Shown here: positions 14,994-22,786 of the stretch, piece by piece | Layout of the letters: each line of letters begins with the position of its first letter | How positions within the stretch are numbered: position 1 is the first letter of the stretch | Source: Candidatus Melainabacteria bacterium | GTDB taxonomy: Bacteria; Cyanobacteriota; Vampirovibrionia; Obscuribacterales; Obscuribacteraceae | DNA length: 33,952 bases | Direction: 5' to 3' | Assembly: GCA_016212515.1 (NCBI GenBank) | Contig: JACRFZ010000025.1 | Coordinates: 1 to 33,952 of the forward strand | Made by a program: the position numbers and the translations under genes | The notes under the pieces: model-generated | The model's database searches: none | What the model was told of the DNA's origin: nothing | Seen by the model: the letters and a program-made list of their open reading frames with translations, nothing else

Positions 14994-15923
14994 CTACTTT
15001 TTACTGTCAGCAGCTGTCTTCCGTTCGGACTTTTTCTTTTGTCGCTTGCCGATTTCCAGCTCGAAATCTTCGCCTAGAGCCTGCACAACTTTCAAGTCGG
15101 CATCAGCCAGGTCGGGCTTGCCGCAAAGCTTGTAGGCCTTGGCCCTGGCCACATACAATCCGGCCTTCTTGGGTTCCAGTTCAATGCTACGGGTGTAATC
15201 CTGCACGGCCTCGGCGTAGCGCTTCAGCTCCATTTTGCAGCGTGCTCGTGAATTCAATCCACTTGCCGTGAGAGGCTCAATCGCCTCAATAGCATCAAAA
15301 TCTGCGATGGCCTTTTGCCACTGTTTGTGCCATTCAAAGTAAACGGCCCGCTCTTTCAGCAACCGGGCCGGCTTGTCGCAACACTCCACAGCCCTGGTTA
15401 AATCGGCCAACTGCCGCTCGTCGTCGCCTTTGCCCTTGTAAGCGCCGGCCCGCAAAGCGTAAAAGGTATAAAGACGCTTCTCGTCTTTCCCCTTGCTCTT
15501 CTTGATTCCTTCATTAATCACTTCAATAGCTTTGTCGAACTGGGAAGTGTTCAAATAAGCCTCTCCCAGATATCGCTCCAAGTGCTTACCCCGATGTCCA
15601 AGCAAAACACTGTGCTCTAAGTCGAGGGCAGCCTCCTCCGAAGCACCGCTGCGCTGATAGCAATAACCTCTCTTGAAATAAAGTTGCCCGAGGAGAGCCT
15701 TGTCGACCTGTTTGTCCCGCCCCAAGACTTTAATAGCCTCTCCATAAGCCCTGGCTGCCGCCGCGAAGTTTTTCTCACTTTCAAGCTTTTGCGCCGCCTG
15801 AAGAAAAGGCCCCTGAGCCCGAACCCAAGAACACCATCCGCAATACGGAAAGGCACAGCCGAGATTCAATAGTAATGCCAAAACGGCACATAAACGGCGC
15901 AAAAATCCCTCGACCTTCACCAA
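14994..15923 (-). CDS. Exported TPR-repeat protein
   Basis: This protein of about 300 residues has an N-terminal signal-like segment (charged start, hydrophobic stretch, then Ala/Gln region near residue 36). Seven or so TPR-like helix pairs follow; typical patterns include FAAAARAYGEAIK, FDKAIEVINEGI and YAEAVQDYTRSIELEP. A Lys-rich C-terminus ends it. TPRs mediate protein-protein contacts, so an extracytoplasmic scaffold is likely. The open frame starts with TTG 15923 or GTG 15920 without a Shine-Dalgarno. A TTG at 15902 preceded by GAGGG gives a compact signal peptide and may be the true start. C23 in the hydrophobic region does not sit in a canonical lipobox. There are no close partners. 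Confidence 0.78.
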   Translation of the reverse strand: MVKVEGFLRRLCAVLALLLNLGCAFPYCGWCSWVRAQGPFLQAAQKLESEKNFAAAARAYGEAIKVLGRDKQVDKALLGQLYFKRGYCYQRSGASEEAALDLEHSVLLGHRGKHLERYLGEAYLNTSQFDKAIEVINEGIKKSKGKDEKRLYTFYALRAGAYKGKGDDERQLADLTRAVECCDKPARLLKERAVYFEWHKQWQKAIADFDAIEAIEPLTASGLNSRARCKMELKRYAEAVQDYTRSIELEPKKAGLYVARAKAYKLCGKPDLADADLKVVQALGEDFELEIGKRQKKKSERKTAADSKK

Positions 15924-16004
15924 TAATATTGGCTAACTGACTCGGCTAACCCGCTGACCCACTACCTGCCTGAATCATGAACCGGTAACAATCGAAAGAA
16001 CCAT

Positions 16005-16019
16005 CCGGCAAATTGCCGG
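16005..16019. repeat. 15-bp palindrome CCGGCAA-A-TTGCCGG
   Basis: Seven-base perfect arms (16005-16011 and 16013-16019) around one base lie about 85 bases upstream of the TPR gene start on the minus strand, in the gap to the next gene. Size and symmetry suit a dimeric regulator's operator; no function is shown. Confidence 0.4.
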
Positions 16020-16102
16020 TGCATTCCATACGACTATCTCTCAGTTTGAACGGCCAATCCCAAACTGGCAAGGCGAAACTACCCTTGAGACAGAATAATT
16101 TA

Positions 16103-16135
16103 CTGCCGGTAAGGCATCTGCTCGAGCACCGGCAG
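16103..16135 (-). terminator. Hairpin downstream of the 274-aa hypothetical gene
   Basis: CTGCCGGT (16103-16110) pairs with ACCGGCAG (16128-16135) around 17 bases that include the palindrome GCTCGAGC. It begins seven bases past the stop codon on the minus strand and is followed there by TAAATTATT. A weak to moderate terminator. Confidence 0.45.
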
Positions 16136-16141
16136 GGCAGG

Positions 16142-16966
16142 CTAACAGACTCCGCCTTCAGCCTCTATACGCCTCACTTCCTGTTTGGTCACATCCACAA
16201 GGGTCCCGAAAAGGTACATCGACAGCTCTTCAATGCTCCCGGTAGGCAGATTTACAGACTCCTCGCCAGCCAGACGCCAGGAGAGTTCTTCACCACGCAA
16301 GCGAATTTCCAAACTAGCCATTGGTCGGTACTGGCTTTCCACCGTCGACTGGCCCATCACCTGGGCCACCGGCACCAGGTAAAACTCGATGCGGCGCTCT
16401 GCACCCCGCAAGACTAGCGCATAGTGCCTGTTAGCCAATCTGGCCCGGAAATAGGTGGCGCTGGCCTCCACTTCCCTTTTGGAGTTGACCTGAATAACTT
16501 CCGTCACCTCACCCAGGGCGGTTGCCACCATTTGCATGGAAGTGCCGCGAGCCACCTTGTTGAATTCAAAGGCAAAATAGCGCAAATCCTGAAAAATCTT
16601 ATCAATCAAAGATGACACGGCCGTGCGGTAGCGGCGCATGCGCGCTTCCTCCTGCACCAGTTCATCGAAACGCGAAGCGATAAAACTGCTCGAATCGGCC
16701 TTCAGTTCATCCATCCAGGCCATTACATCAACTGAACGCTCCTCGCCGAAGCCACTGATGAACTGCTCGGATAACTCCATATGAGCCACATGCTCACCCT
16801 GATTAAGGTTGCGGCCGATTTCCGGTTCAGCATGACCAAACATCGAACGGTCAATATTGCGCGGCATAATCGTCTGAGAAGCCGGGTGGTTCTCCACAAA
16901 TTTTCTAGTCTCAGACCGAGAGAGACCGCCTTTGGACTGCCGTCTTACTTCACTTCTGCTGACCAT
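16142..16966 (-). CDS. Conserved-looking hypothetical protein
   Basis: This 274-residue cytosolic protein has a polar, Ser/Arg-rich N-terminus and a long helical region (about residues 60-140, with an R-M-R-R-Y-R stretch). A C-terminal beta-rich domain contains VLRGAERRIEFYLVPVAQV and a final segment with L-F-G-T-L-V-D. ATG 16966 is chosen because GAGGTGG (16972-16978) lies five bases upstream; the frame continues to a TTG at 17008 that has no site. The gene diverges from trmD, whose start is about 190 bases away. I do not recognise a family and see no catalytic motif. Confidence 0.7.
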   Translation of the reverse strand: MVSRSEVRRQSKGGLSRSETRKFVENHPASQTIMPRNIDRSMFGHAEPEIGRNLNQGEHVAHMELSEQFISGFGEERSVDVMAWMDELKADSSSFIASRFDELVQEEARMRRYRTAVSSLIDKIFQDLRYFAFEFNKVARGTSMQMVATALGEVTEVIQVNSKREVEASATYFRARLANRHYALVLRGAERRIEFYLVPVAQVMGQSTVESQYRPMASLEIRLRGEELSWRLAGEESVNLPTGSIEELSMYLFGTLVDVTKQEVRRIEAEGGVC

Positions 16967-17155
16967 TTTGACCACCTCAAAACTGCTGCTCGCCTTTCTA
17001 TTGTGCAAAAATGCCGCTCAGCTGTCATCGACCAAACCGTATTAACGAAAGCGCGTATATTTTGCCAAGCTATGGGAAAATCAGGTTACGAATAAGCCCC
17101 AGGTCGAAAACCATGTCTAGTGTCGGGATCGCCTGCAAGTAAACACTAAGGATCA

Positions 17156-17902
17156 ATGCCAGAAATAACTTTCCACGTCATCACGCTCTTCCCGGAACTT
17201 ATCGATAGTTACTGCCGCACCAGCATCATAGGCAGGGGCGCTAAAGCCGGAAGAATAGCCTGCCGCAGCTATAACCCCAGAGAATATTGCCAGGACAAGT
17301 ACCGTAAGGTTGATGACACCCCTTATGGTGGCGGCGCCGGCATGGTTATGAAACCGGAGCCAATCTTCGCCTGCCTGGAGTCTATAGAACGCAAGCCTGA
17401 CTCTCCCGTCATCATTACCAGCCCCCAGGGCAAGCCCTTTCAGCAACGCGATGCCGAAGAATTGGCCAAGATGACTGATATCACTATCATTTGCGGTCAC
17501 TACGAAGGCTTCGATGAGCGAATACACAGCCTGGCCACTCACGAAATTTCCCTTGGCGACTTTGTCATCACCGGCGGTGAACTTGCCGCCCTCGTAATAG
17601 TCGATGCCGTCGGCAGACTGATACCGGGAGTGCTCGGTCAGAGCCTTTCACTTCATCAAGAATCCTTCAATGAGGGCAACGACGGCTTGCTGGAAGGTCC
17701 GCAATATACAAAACCGCCTATCTTCAGAGACATGGAAGTGCCCGAAATATTGCGCAACGGTGATCACAAAAAAATCAACCGCTGGCGACGGGAACAGGCA
17801 CTGAAGCGCACCCTGGAAAGAAGACCGGACCTTCTCAACAAGGCCAAGTTGAATGCACAAGATCTAAACTTCTTGAAAAAACTGCAGGAAGGTTTACAAT
17901 AG
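17156..17902 (+). CDS. trmD: tRNA (guanine-N1)-methyltransferase TrmD
   Basis: This 248-residue SPOUT-class methyltransferase, near the usual length of about 250, transfers a methyl group from SAM to G37 of tRNAs that read CNN codons, which prevents frameshifting. Hallmarks seen are [10 protein letters not shown] at the N-terminus, [12 protein letters not shown] (53-64), [10 protein letters not shown] (113-122) and [11 protein letters not shown] (131-141), which form the trefoil-knot SAM site. The catalytic Asp of the family lies in the segment [13 protein letters not shown] region that follows, where the usual exact motif differs slightly. ATG 17156 has TAAGGA at 17147-17152. In many bacteria trmD sits with rpsP and rimM; here it does not. 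The next gene starts four bases later. Confidence 0.97.
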   Translation: MPEITFHVITLFPELIDSYCRTSIIGRGAKAGRIACRSYNPREYCQDKYRKVDDTPYGGGAGMVMKPEPIFACLESIERKPDSPVIITSPQGKPFQQRDAEELAKMTDITIICGHYEGFDERIHSLATHEISLGDFVITGGELAALVIVDAVGRLIPGVLGQSLSLHQESFNEGNDGLLEGPQYTKPPIFRDMEVPEILRNGDHKKINRWRREQALKRTLERRPDLLNKAKLNAQDLNFLKKLQEGLQ

Positions 17903-17905
17903 GGC

Positions 17906-18826
17906 TTGGCTGAAAAACTTTTTTTTGCGCCGCTCTCAATTGCAAATGCCTTACGCGAAGCCACCTTTAACAGGTGCTATATACAGGGCTTTGGCAATTA
18001 TATATACAACGCACGACCTGTTGCAGGCGGCTCCGTATATGGTATCAATCCCAGAATTGCGAGTAAAGAGACATTGCTGCGAGTAGATACCCAGGCTATA
18101 AAGATTCACCCCCTCATGCCGGTTGCGCGTGCCGCCCAACTGCTTGGTGAGAGTATCGACAGTCTTGAATACCGCCTTGAAAGAGGGGAAATTCGCGGCG
18201 AGAAGCGACAAATTTCAGAAAAACACAGCGGCAAAGACTGCTGGTTCATCTATGCCTGCGATTTTGAAGCCCTTCTCGACGTGAGAGTGAAAGCCTGCCA
18301 GACCAGACTGAAAACGAGCCCGGTACAGGAAGAACGGCTGGCCGTCGATGGTCTCGATCGTATCTTCTCTGTAGAAGCCGAGATTTTGCCGGAACCGCAG
18401 GAAATACCAACAGACCAAAACCAAGCAAGCTTCCCTCTCTCCCAGGAACTCTCGGCTTCAGTGCCGGCTTTCACTGTTTCCACAGAACCGCAGGAAGAGC
18501 CTGCCGCTTCCCTAACCGAAGCACCGGCTACTATCAATCTGCACTTCCAGACCGGTTCACACAACGAAAACGAAGCGGAACAGCAACAGCGCGACATGCT
18601 CATGCCCGTAGCAACCGAACTCTGGAATCAGATTCAGAAAGGCGAGGAAGAGAAGCAGCAACTGCGTTTGCGACTGAATCAGCTCAGCCAGGAAATACAA
18701 ACTCTGCATGAAGAAATGAGCCTGCTAAAGATTGAATTGCTGGGGCTGAACCCTAGCGGAAAGAACTGCTCTGCCTCGGGCAAAGTGAGCCTGTTGGCCC
18801 GCTTCAAACGCTTCTTTGGACTCTAG
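17906..18826 (+). CDS. HTH and coiled-coil protein following trmD
   Basis: The frame is open for 306 codons from TTG 17906, four bases after trmD. The recognisable part starts at about residue 70: MPVARAAQLLGES.DSLEYRLERGEI reads as a MerR/excisionase-type helix-turn-helix. A low-complexity Pro/Glu/Ser linker (about 145-225) and a coiled coil (about 230-275, Glu/Gln/Leu heptads) follow, ending in basic RFKRFFGL. This layout suggests a DNA-binding, possibly membrane- or nucleoid-associated protein. The start is uncertain: TTG 17906 could be translationally coupled to trmD but has a long 12-base spacing from GGAAGG. TTG 18074 and ATG 18116 are alternatives that keep the HTH. A 64-codon open stretch before ATG 18116 mildly favours an upstream start. 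No family name given. Confidence 0.65.
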   Translation: MAEKLFFAPLSIANALREATFNRCYIQGFGNYIYNARPVAGGSVYGINPRIASKETLLRVDTQAIKIHPLMPVARAAQLLGESIDSLEYRLERGEIRGEKRQISEKHSGKDCWFIYACDFEALLDVRVKACQTRLKTSPVQEERLAVDGLDRIFSVEAEILPEPQEIPTDQNQASFPLSQELSASVPAFTVSTEPQEEPAASLTEAPATINLHFQTGSHNENEAEQQQRDMLMPVATELWNQIQKGEEEKQQLRLRLNQLSQEIQTLHEEMSLLKIELLGLNPSGKNCSASGKVSLLARFKRFFGL

Positions 18827-19265
18827 ACAAACTCTATCTCGTCTCCATCCTGTCTGGTCTCCATTATCCGACAGTCAAAGAGCCAACCATCCGGCACACC
18901 CCAGGCCTTCCCCGGCAATCTCCGCCACTGACGAGATGCTTGCGCTAGCCTCGCCTACTTTACAACTCGAGCTTTTAAACTGCTTTCTACGCCTCCCTGG
19001 TTGAATTCGCAAAAAATCACCCTGAAGCCGCCTGTTGACAACAATCAAGAGGTTGCGCCGTCGGCCGGGGCGGCCTTAGGTTGTGGCCTTAATTCCGCCC
19101 GTAATTCTCACCGCTGTTTATAGCTTCTATTAGTGCCTTTCCTAATTTCTACGTTCCTGAACAAGACTTCTAAGTCTTGCAGATTGGCACGAAGAAAATT
19201 ATGACGGTCACCGCAGGAGCTCTAACCAACATACCCTGAACCTGTTCAGAAGAAGGCAACAAGCT
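18827..19265. other. Intergenic region upstream of icd
   Basis: No gene is supported in about 440 bases. It includes a GC-rich stretch near 19050-19080 and a perfect 18-bp palindrome at 19162-19179, listed separately. The icd promoter should lie here; no convincing -35/-10 pair was found. Confidence 0.5.
19162..19179. promoter_or_regulatory. Palindrome CAAGACTT-CT-AAGTCTTG upstream of icd
   Basis: Eight-base perfect arms with a two-base centre lie 86 bases before the icd start codon. The size suits a dimeric repressor or activator site, or a small 5'-UTR hairpin. No regulator is identified. Confidence 0.45.
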
Positions 19266-20774
19266 ATGAGCACAGAACCTGTCAAATACAACGGTGTACC
19301 AGTACCAGCCGGCGAAACCATCAGTTTCCTGGCAGGCAAACCGGTCACGCCTGACTGTCCTATCATTCCGTTCATCGAAGGCGATGGTATCGGTACCGAG
19401 ATCTGGGGAGCCACCCGGCTCGTCCTCGATGCCGCAATCGCCCGCGCCTATGGCAGCAAACGCCGCATCGCCTGGCTGGAAGTTTTCGCCGGTGACAAAG
19501 CCAAAGCCCAGTTCGGCAAAGCGCTCCCAGACGACACCCTGGCCGCCATCAAGGCCTTCGGCATCGCCATCAAGGGACCGCTCAACACCCCCACCGGTGG
19601 TGGCATGCGCAGTCTCAACGTGACCCTGCGCCAGACCTTCGACCTCTACCAGTGCGTGCGCCCCGTGCGCTACTTCCCCGGCGTGCCGTCCGTGGTCAAG
19701 TCGCCCCAGGACCTCGACGTGGTCATTTTTCGCGAAAATACTGAAGACGTCTACGCCGGCATCGAGTTCAAAATTGACTCCGACGGCGCCAAGCGTGTCA
19801 TCAGTCTTCTCGATGAGATGGGCATCAAGGTTCTCGCCGACTCCGGCATCGGCATCAAGATCATGAGCCGCATGGGATCTCGTCGTCTGGTGCGCCGCGC
19901 CATTCAGTACGCCATCGACCACAACCGCAAGGTGGTCACCCTGGTGCATAAGGGCAACATTCAGAAATTCACTGAAGGGGCCTTCCGCGACTGGGGCTAC
20001 GAGCTTGCCAGAGAAGAGTTCGCCGACCTGATCATCACGGAAGCAGACCTCTGGGCAAAGCACAACGGCGTCTTGCCGGAAGGCAAGATTCTGCTCAATG
20101 ACCGTATCGCCGACGCCATGTTCTTCGAAGTGCTGACCAAACCCAACAAGTTCTCGGTGATTGCCACCATGAACCTGAACGGTGACTACCTCTCGGACGC
20201 TTGCGCTGCCCAGGTCGGTGGTCTCGGTATCGCACCGGGCGCCAACATCGGCGACAAAAGCGCCATCTTCGAAGCCACCCATGGCACCGCCCCTGATATC
20301 GCCGGCAAGAACCTGGCCAATCCCTGCTCCGTGATTCTTTCCGGCGTCATGATGCTCGAGTACCTGGGCTGGAAGGAAGCAGCACAGATCGTCATGCAGA
20401 CGGTGGAGAAGACCATCGGTGCACGCACGGTCACAGGAGATCTGGCTCGTTTCATGAGCGATTCCAAACAGCTTTCCACGAGCGAATTCGCTCAGGCAAT
20501 GGTGGACAACATGCCGCCTTTGCCGGCAGCAGCAGTGACGGTGGACACAACGGCCACTGCAATCGCGGCGCCGACGACTGCAAACGAGGTGGTCGCTGCG
20601 CCGGCGGCTGCAAACGAGGTGGTCGCTGTGCCGGAAAGCACACAGGAGGCAGAGGCCAGGCCGGAGACTGCGGCTCCTGCCACCACTGCTTCCAAGGACG
20701 GCGCCTCCGCAAGCCCTATCGATACGGTTACAGCACCGGCAGGCACTGAGACCAAGGTTTCACCGGCCGGCTAG
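19266..20774 (+). CDS. icd: Isocitrate dehydrogenase, NAD-type coenzyme residues, with C-terminal low-complexity tail
   Basis: This 502-residue protein has a core (1-425) closely matching the homodimeric bacterial isocitrate dehydrogenase, which oxidatively decarboxylates isocitrate to 2-oxoglutarate in the TCA cycle. Substrate residues are present: S116, N118 and R122 (SLNVTLR), R132, and the LVHKGN and YAGIE segments. In the coenzyme loop HGTAPDIAG (339-347), positions 344-345 are Asp-Ile. E. coli NADP-enzyme has Lys-Tyr there; Asp at this place is typical of NAD-dependent members. Y391 of E. coli aligns with Gly, while R395 is kept. NAD preference is therefore inferred. Residues 426-502 form an Ala/Pro/Thr/Glu tail with two 10-residue repeats, not part of the enzyme fold. 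The start at 19266 has AGAAGG about ten bases upstream. A terminator follows at 20917. Confidence 0.95.
   Translation: MSTEPVKYNGVPVPAGETISFLAGKPVTPDCPIIPFIEGDGIGTEIWGATRLVLDAAIARAYGSKRRIAWLEVFAGDKAKAQFGKALPDDTLAAIKAFGIAIKGPLNTPTGGGMRSLNVTLRQTFDLYQCVRPVRYFPGVPSVVKSPQDLDVVIFRENTEDVYAGIEFKIDSDGAKRVISLLDEMGIKVLADSGIGIKIMSRMGSRRLVRRAIQYAIDHNRKVVTLVHKGNIQKFTEGAFRDWGYELAREEFADLIITEADLWAKHNGVLPEGKILLNDRIADAMFFEVLTKPNKFSVIATMNLNGDYLSDACAAQVGGLGIAPGANIGDKSAIFEATHGTAPDIAGKNLANPCSVILSGVMMLEYLGWKEAAQIVMQTVEKTIGARTVTGDLARFMSDSKQLSTSEFAQAMVDNMPPLPAAAVTVDTTATAIAAPTTANEVVAAPAAANEVVAVPESTQEAEARPETAAPATTASKDGASASPIDTVTAPAGTETKVSPAG
20568..20627 (+). repeat. 30-bp tandem repeat in the icd C-terminal tail
   Basis: Two 30-bp units (20568-20597 and 20598-20627) differ by two bases and encode the peptides [10 protein letters not shown] and [10 protein letters not shown]. 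They lie entirely in the low-complexity extension. Confidence 0.85.
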
Positions 20775-21284
20775 GTGCTACCTGCGCTCAGATGCTACCG
20801 CCTGCCCGAGAGTCGTAACCTGTCACCCTGAGCATGAGTGATAAGACCGCGTCCGCCGCAAACGAGGCCACGGTCTGCCTAATACTGCTCTAGTGCCAGG
20901 CTCAACATGTTCAATTGAGAGCCGGTGGGTCTTCCTGACTCACCGGCTTCTCTCTTTTTCCGGGGTCGATCACAAAGCGACAACCCAAAACCCTTGCCTG
21001 GACCCGTTGTTTTCCATTTTTGCCGCCCCGACGTTTTGCTTTTCCCTGATTCTTACTACATTCTATAATATTGCAATAACAAGATTACGGAAAGAAGATT
21101 TGGCTCTGCGGCAGCTCTCCATGGCAAGCCTGCCGCCAGCCTCAATGCAGCTTTTGCAGCTTTTGCCGCTCTTGCCACGCAGCCAAGGCGAAAGGGCTGA
21201 ATCCAGACATTATTGGTGAAATGGCAAGACTGCTAATAAAATGGCCGAAGTTGAACTTCCATTCCCACCTGAGCAGGTAGAAAA
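20775..21284. other. Intergenic region between icd and the rhodanese-like gene
   Basis: No gene is supported in about 510 bases. It contains the icd terminator and, at 21064-21069, a perfect TATAAT without a good -35 at normal distance. This may be the -10 of a promoter with a long (about 215-base) leader for the gene at 21285. A short GAAGTTGAACTTC palindrome lies near 21246-21258. Confidence 0.45.
20917..20959 (+). terminator. Rho-independent terminator after icd
   Basis: GAGAGCCGGTGGGTC (20917-20931) pairs with GACTCACCGGCTTCTC (20937-20952) with one bulge and one G-U pair around a TTCCT loop, followed by TCTTTTT. Strong stem and T-run; it lies about 140 bases past the icd stop. Confidence 0.85.
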
Positions 21285-21902
21285 ATGCCAAGCCAAGCCC
21301 CAACTTGCCCACAAACCAGATTCCATTACTGCCACGGCTTTCTGCCGACACTGCTAGGACTGGCCCTGGTCGCGGCACCAGCTCTGCTTGCGGCACCGGC
21401 CCCGGCGCAAACGCCCTCAAAGGGAACCCCAAACACCTCCAGCACAAAAGAAAACGAAGACAGGCAGGCACTGCTCAGGAAGATGCTGACCAGCGACGAC
21501 TATAAAAATACGGTCGTAAAATTTGACTACCGCAAGCACCAGGTCAGCCTCAAAGACATGGACAAATACTGGGACAAGAAGAACGTCTATATCCTTGATT
21601 TACGCTCGTCCGAACAATATAAAAGCGGTCACATAAAGGGCGCCCTGCATCTTGGCGCCGACATTCTGGAAGATAAGCTTCTCAAACTTGTACCGGACAA
21701 GAAAGCTACCATCATCGTTTACTGCAACAACAGCCTCTTCCCCACGCGCATGCTGGCCCTCACCGATACCTGCTTACCGCAGTTTTCCGCGCTGGGCTAC
21801 GAAAACGTATTCTCCCTGGCTCCCATCTGGCACGATAGTCCCAACTTTAACCACTCATTTATGGATGGTCCCCGCTGGGTCAAAGGCGAGGGCGGCAAAT
21901 AG
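21285..21902 (+). CDS. Exported rhodanese-domain protein
   Basis: This 205-residue protein has an N-terminal signal-like segment (hydrophobic about 19-40, Ala-rich, ending APAQ at 39-42), a charged linker, and a rhodanese-like domain (about 85-195). Domain signs are VYILDLRSSEQYKSGHIKGALHL and the active-site loop with C147 (YCNNSLFPTRM). Rhodanese domains carry sulfane sulfur or bind other thiols; here the loop is longer than the common six-residue form, so activity is uncertain. The ATG at 21285 has AGG about ten bases upstream. The 3' end faces the convergent RNase P RNA gene, only 38 bases away. The role could be periplasmic sulfur transfer or redox sensing; not determinable here. Confidence 0.78.
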   Translation: MPSQAPTCPQTRFHYCHGFLPTLLGLALVAAPALLAAPAPAQTPSKGTPNTSSTKENEDRQALLRKMLTSDDYKNTVVKFDYRKHQVSLKDMDKYWDKKNVYILDLRSSEQYKSGHIKGALHLGADILEDKLLKLVPDKKATIIVYCNNSLFPTRMLALTDTCLPQFSALGYENVFSLAPIWHDSPNFNHSFMDGPRWVKGEGGK

Positions 21903-21940
21903 ACCGTCCATAGCGGTTGCCGGTCAATTGAACTATTGAG

Positions 21941-22288
21941 AGTTAGAGCAGCGCATAAGCCGGGTTCTGTGTTCGACTGTCATCTATCTGGGAGTGTGGT
22001 TACCCACACCCTCTAGCGGCATCGGCAACTCAAGATAGCGGGCCACTATTGCCTTGAGTTATACCTTCGCCTTGCACCTTCAGCGGGGTTTACCTAGCCA
22101 GAGCCTCTCGACTCTGCTGGTGACGCTCTTACCGCACCGTTGCACCCTTACCTCGACGAGCGAGGCGGTCTTCATTTCTGTGGCACTATCCTCACGCTCA
22201 CGCGCACTGGGCGTTACCCAGCAACCAGCCCTGTGGTGCCCGGACTTTCCTCGCCATTGCTGACGCGACAGTCTGCGCTGCTCCAACT
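21941..22288 (-). ncRNA. rnpB: RNase P RNA, type A
   Basis: This is the catalytic RNA of RNase P, which trims the 5' ends of precursor tRNAs. On the minus strand the 5' end (AGTTGGAGCAGCGC) pairs with the 3' end (GCGCTGCTCTAACT), forming P1. The conserved P4 strand GAGGAAAGTCCGGGC lies near 22237-22251, GGTAAACCCC near 22088-22097, and the 3' conserved ACAGAACCCGGCTTAT near 21956-21971. Together these are diagnostic of bacterial rnpB. A TATAAT -10 box sits just upstream. Ends are estimated from the P1 pairing. It is convergent with the rhodanese gene and divergent from the 22454 gene. Confidence 0.96.
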
Positions 22289-22290
22289 GA

Positions 22291-22296
22291 ATTATA
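22291..22296 (-). promoter_or_regulatory. -10 box of rnpB
   Basis: On the minus strand this reads TATAAT, a perfect consensus, about seven bases before the expected start of RNase P RNA. The -35 region is poor; GATGTT lies at a 17-base spacing. Confidence 0.7.
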
Positions 22297-22453
22297 CAGG
22301 TTGGAAATCTCTTAACATCTCTATACGGTTTTCCACATTCTGTTACTAGCCAAGGGGTCAATACTGTGTTACAAACTACTAAGTGATGCCAAGTAGAGCG
22401 CCAATACGGATGTTTATAGCGCCTCCATGCATCCTTAAGGAGTGAGTAAGAAC

Positions 22454-22708
22454 ATGATTGGTATATTCGATCTAGCTTTCTTTCTGGGCTTCTTTCTCCT
22501 CACAGTAGGAGCCGTGTATTTCCACTGGCTCACCGCTCCTCATGGCGTAAGGCGACGAGGCTCCGTCGGCGCCAATTACTGGGGCACCTATGCAGAGGCT
22601 CAAAAAGTAAAGTCACAGGGCAGCTTCAAGCTTCCCAAGCCCAGCAATAATCTTTCCTCCACAACCATCGGCAAAACACCTCCGGGTTCCGGCGGCGGCA
22701 GACGCTAA
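22454..22708 (+). CDS. Small single-pass membrane protein
   Basis: This 84-residue hypothetical protein has one N-terminal transmembrane helix (about residues 4-26), an internal basic stretch (HGVRRRGS) and a Gly/Pro/Arg-rich tail. AAGGAG at 22437-22442 lies eleven bases before the ATG at 22454. A GTG at 22442 overlaps this site and is unlikely. It is divergent from rnpB, so the roughly 160 bases between them should hold both promoters. No family recognised. Confidence 0.55.
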   Translation: MIGIFDLAFFLGFFLLTVGAVYFHWLTAPHGVRRRGSVGANYWGTYAEAQKVKSQGSFKLPKPSNNLSSTTIGKTPPGSGGGRR

Positions 22709-22786
22709 GCCGAATTAGTAGTCAGATAACACATAAAACTTTCCGACGCCGGGGCAAAAACTCTGTCTTGCGGGCATGATATTTGT

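Noticed and set aside
15834..15855. Lipobox in the TPR protein at 14994-15923
   Set aside because: The Cys after Leu-Gly has Asn at position -3, not a canonical lipobox; an ordinary signal peptide is more likely.
19170..20282. 370-codon minus-strand frame across icd
   Set aside because: Antisense shadow of isocitrate dehydrogenase; no ribosome binding site and low-complexity His/Asp/Gly composition.
20893..21219. 108-codon plus-strand frame after icd
   Set aside because: It runs through the icd terminator, has no ribosome binding site and an unnatural peptide.
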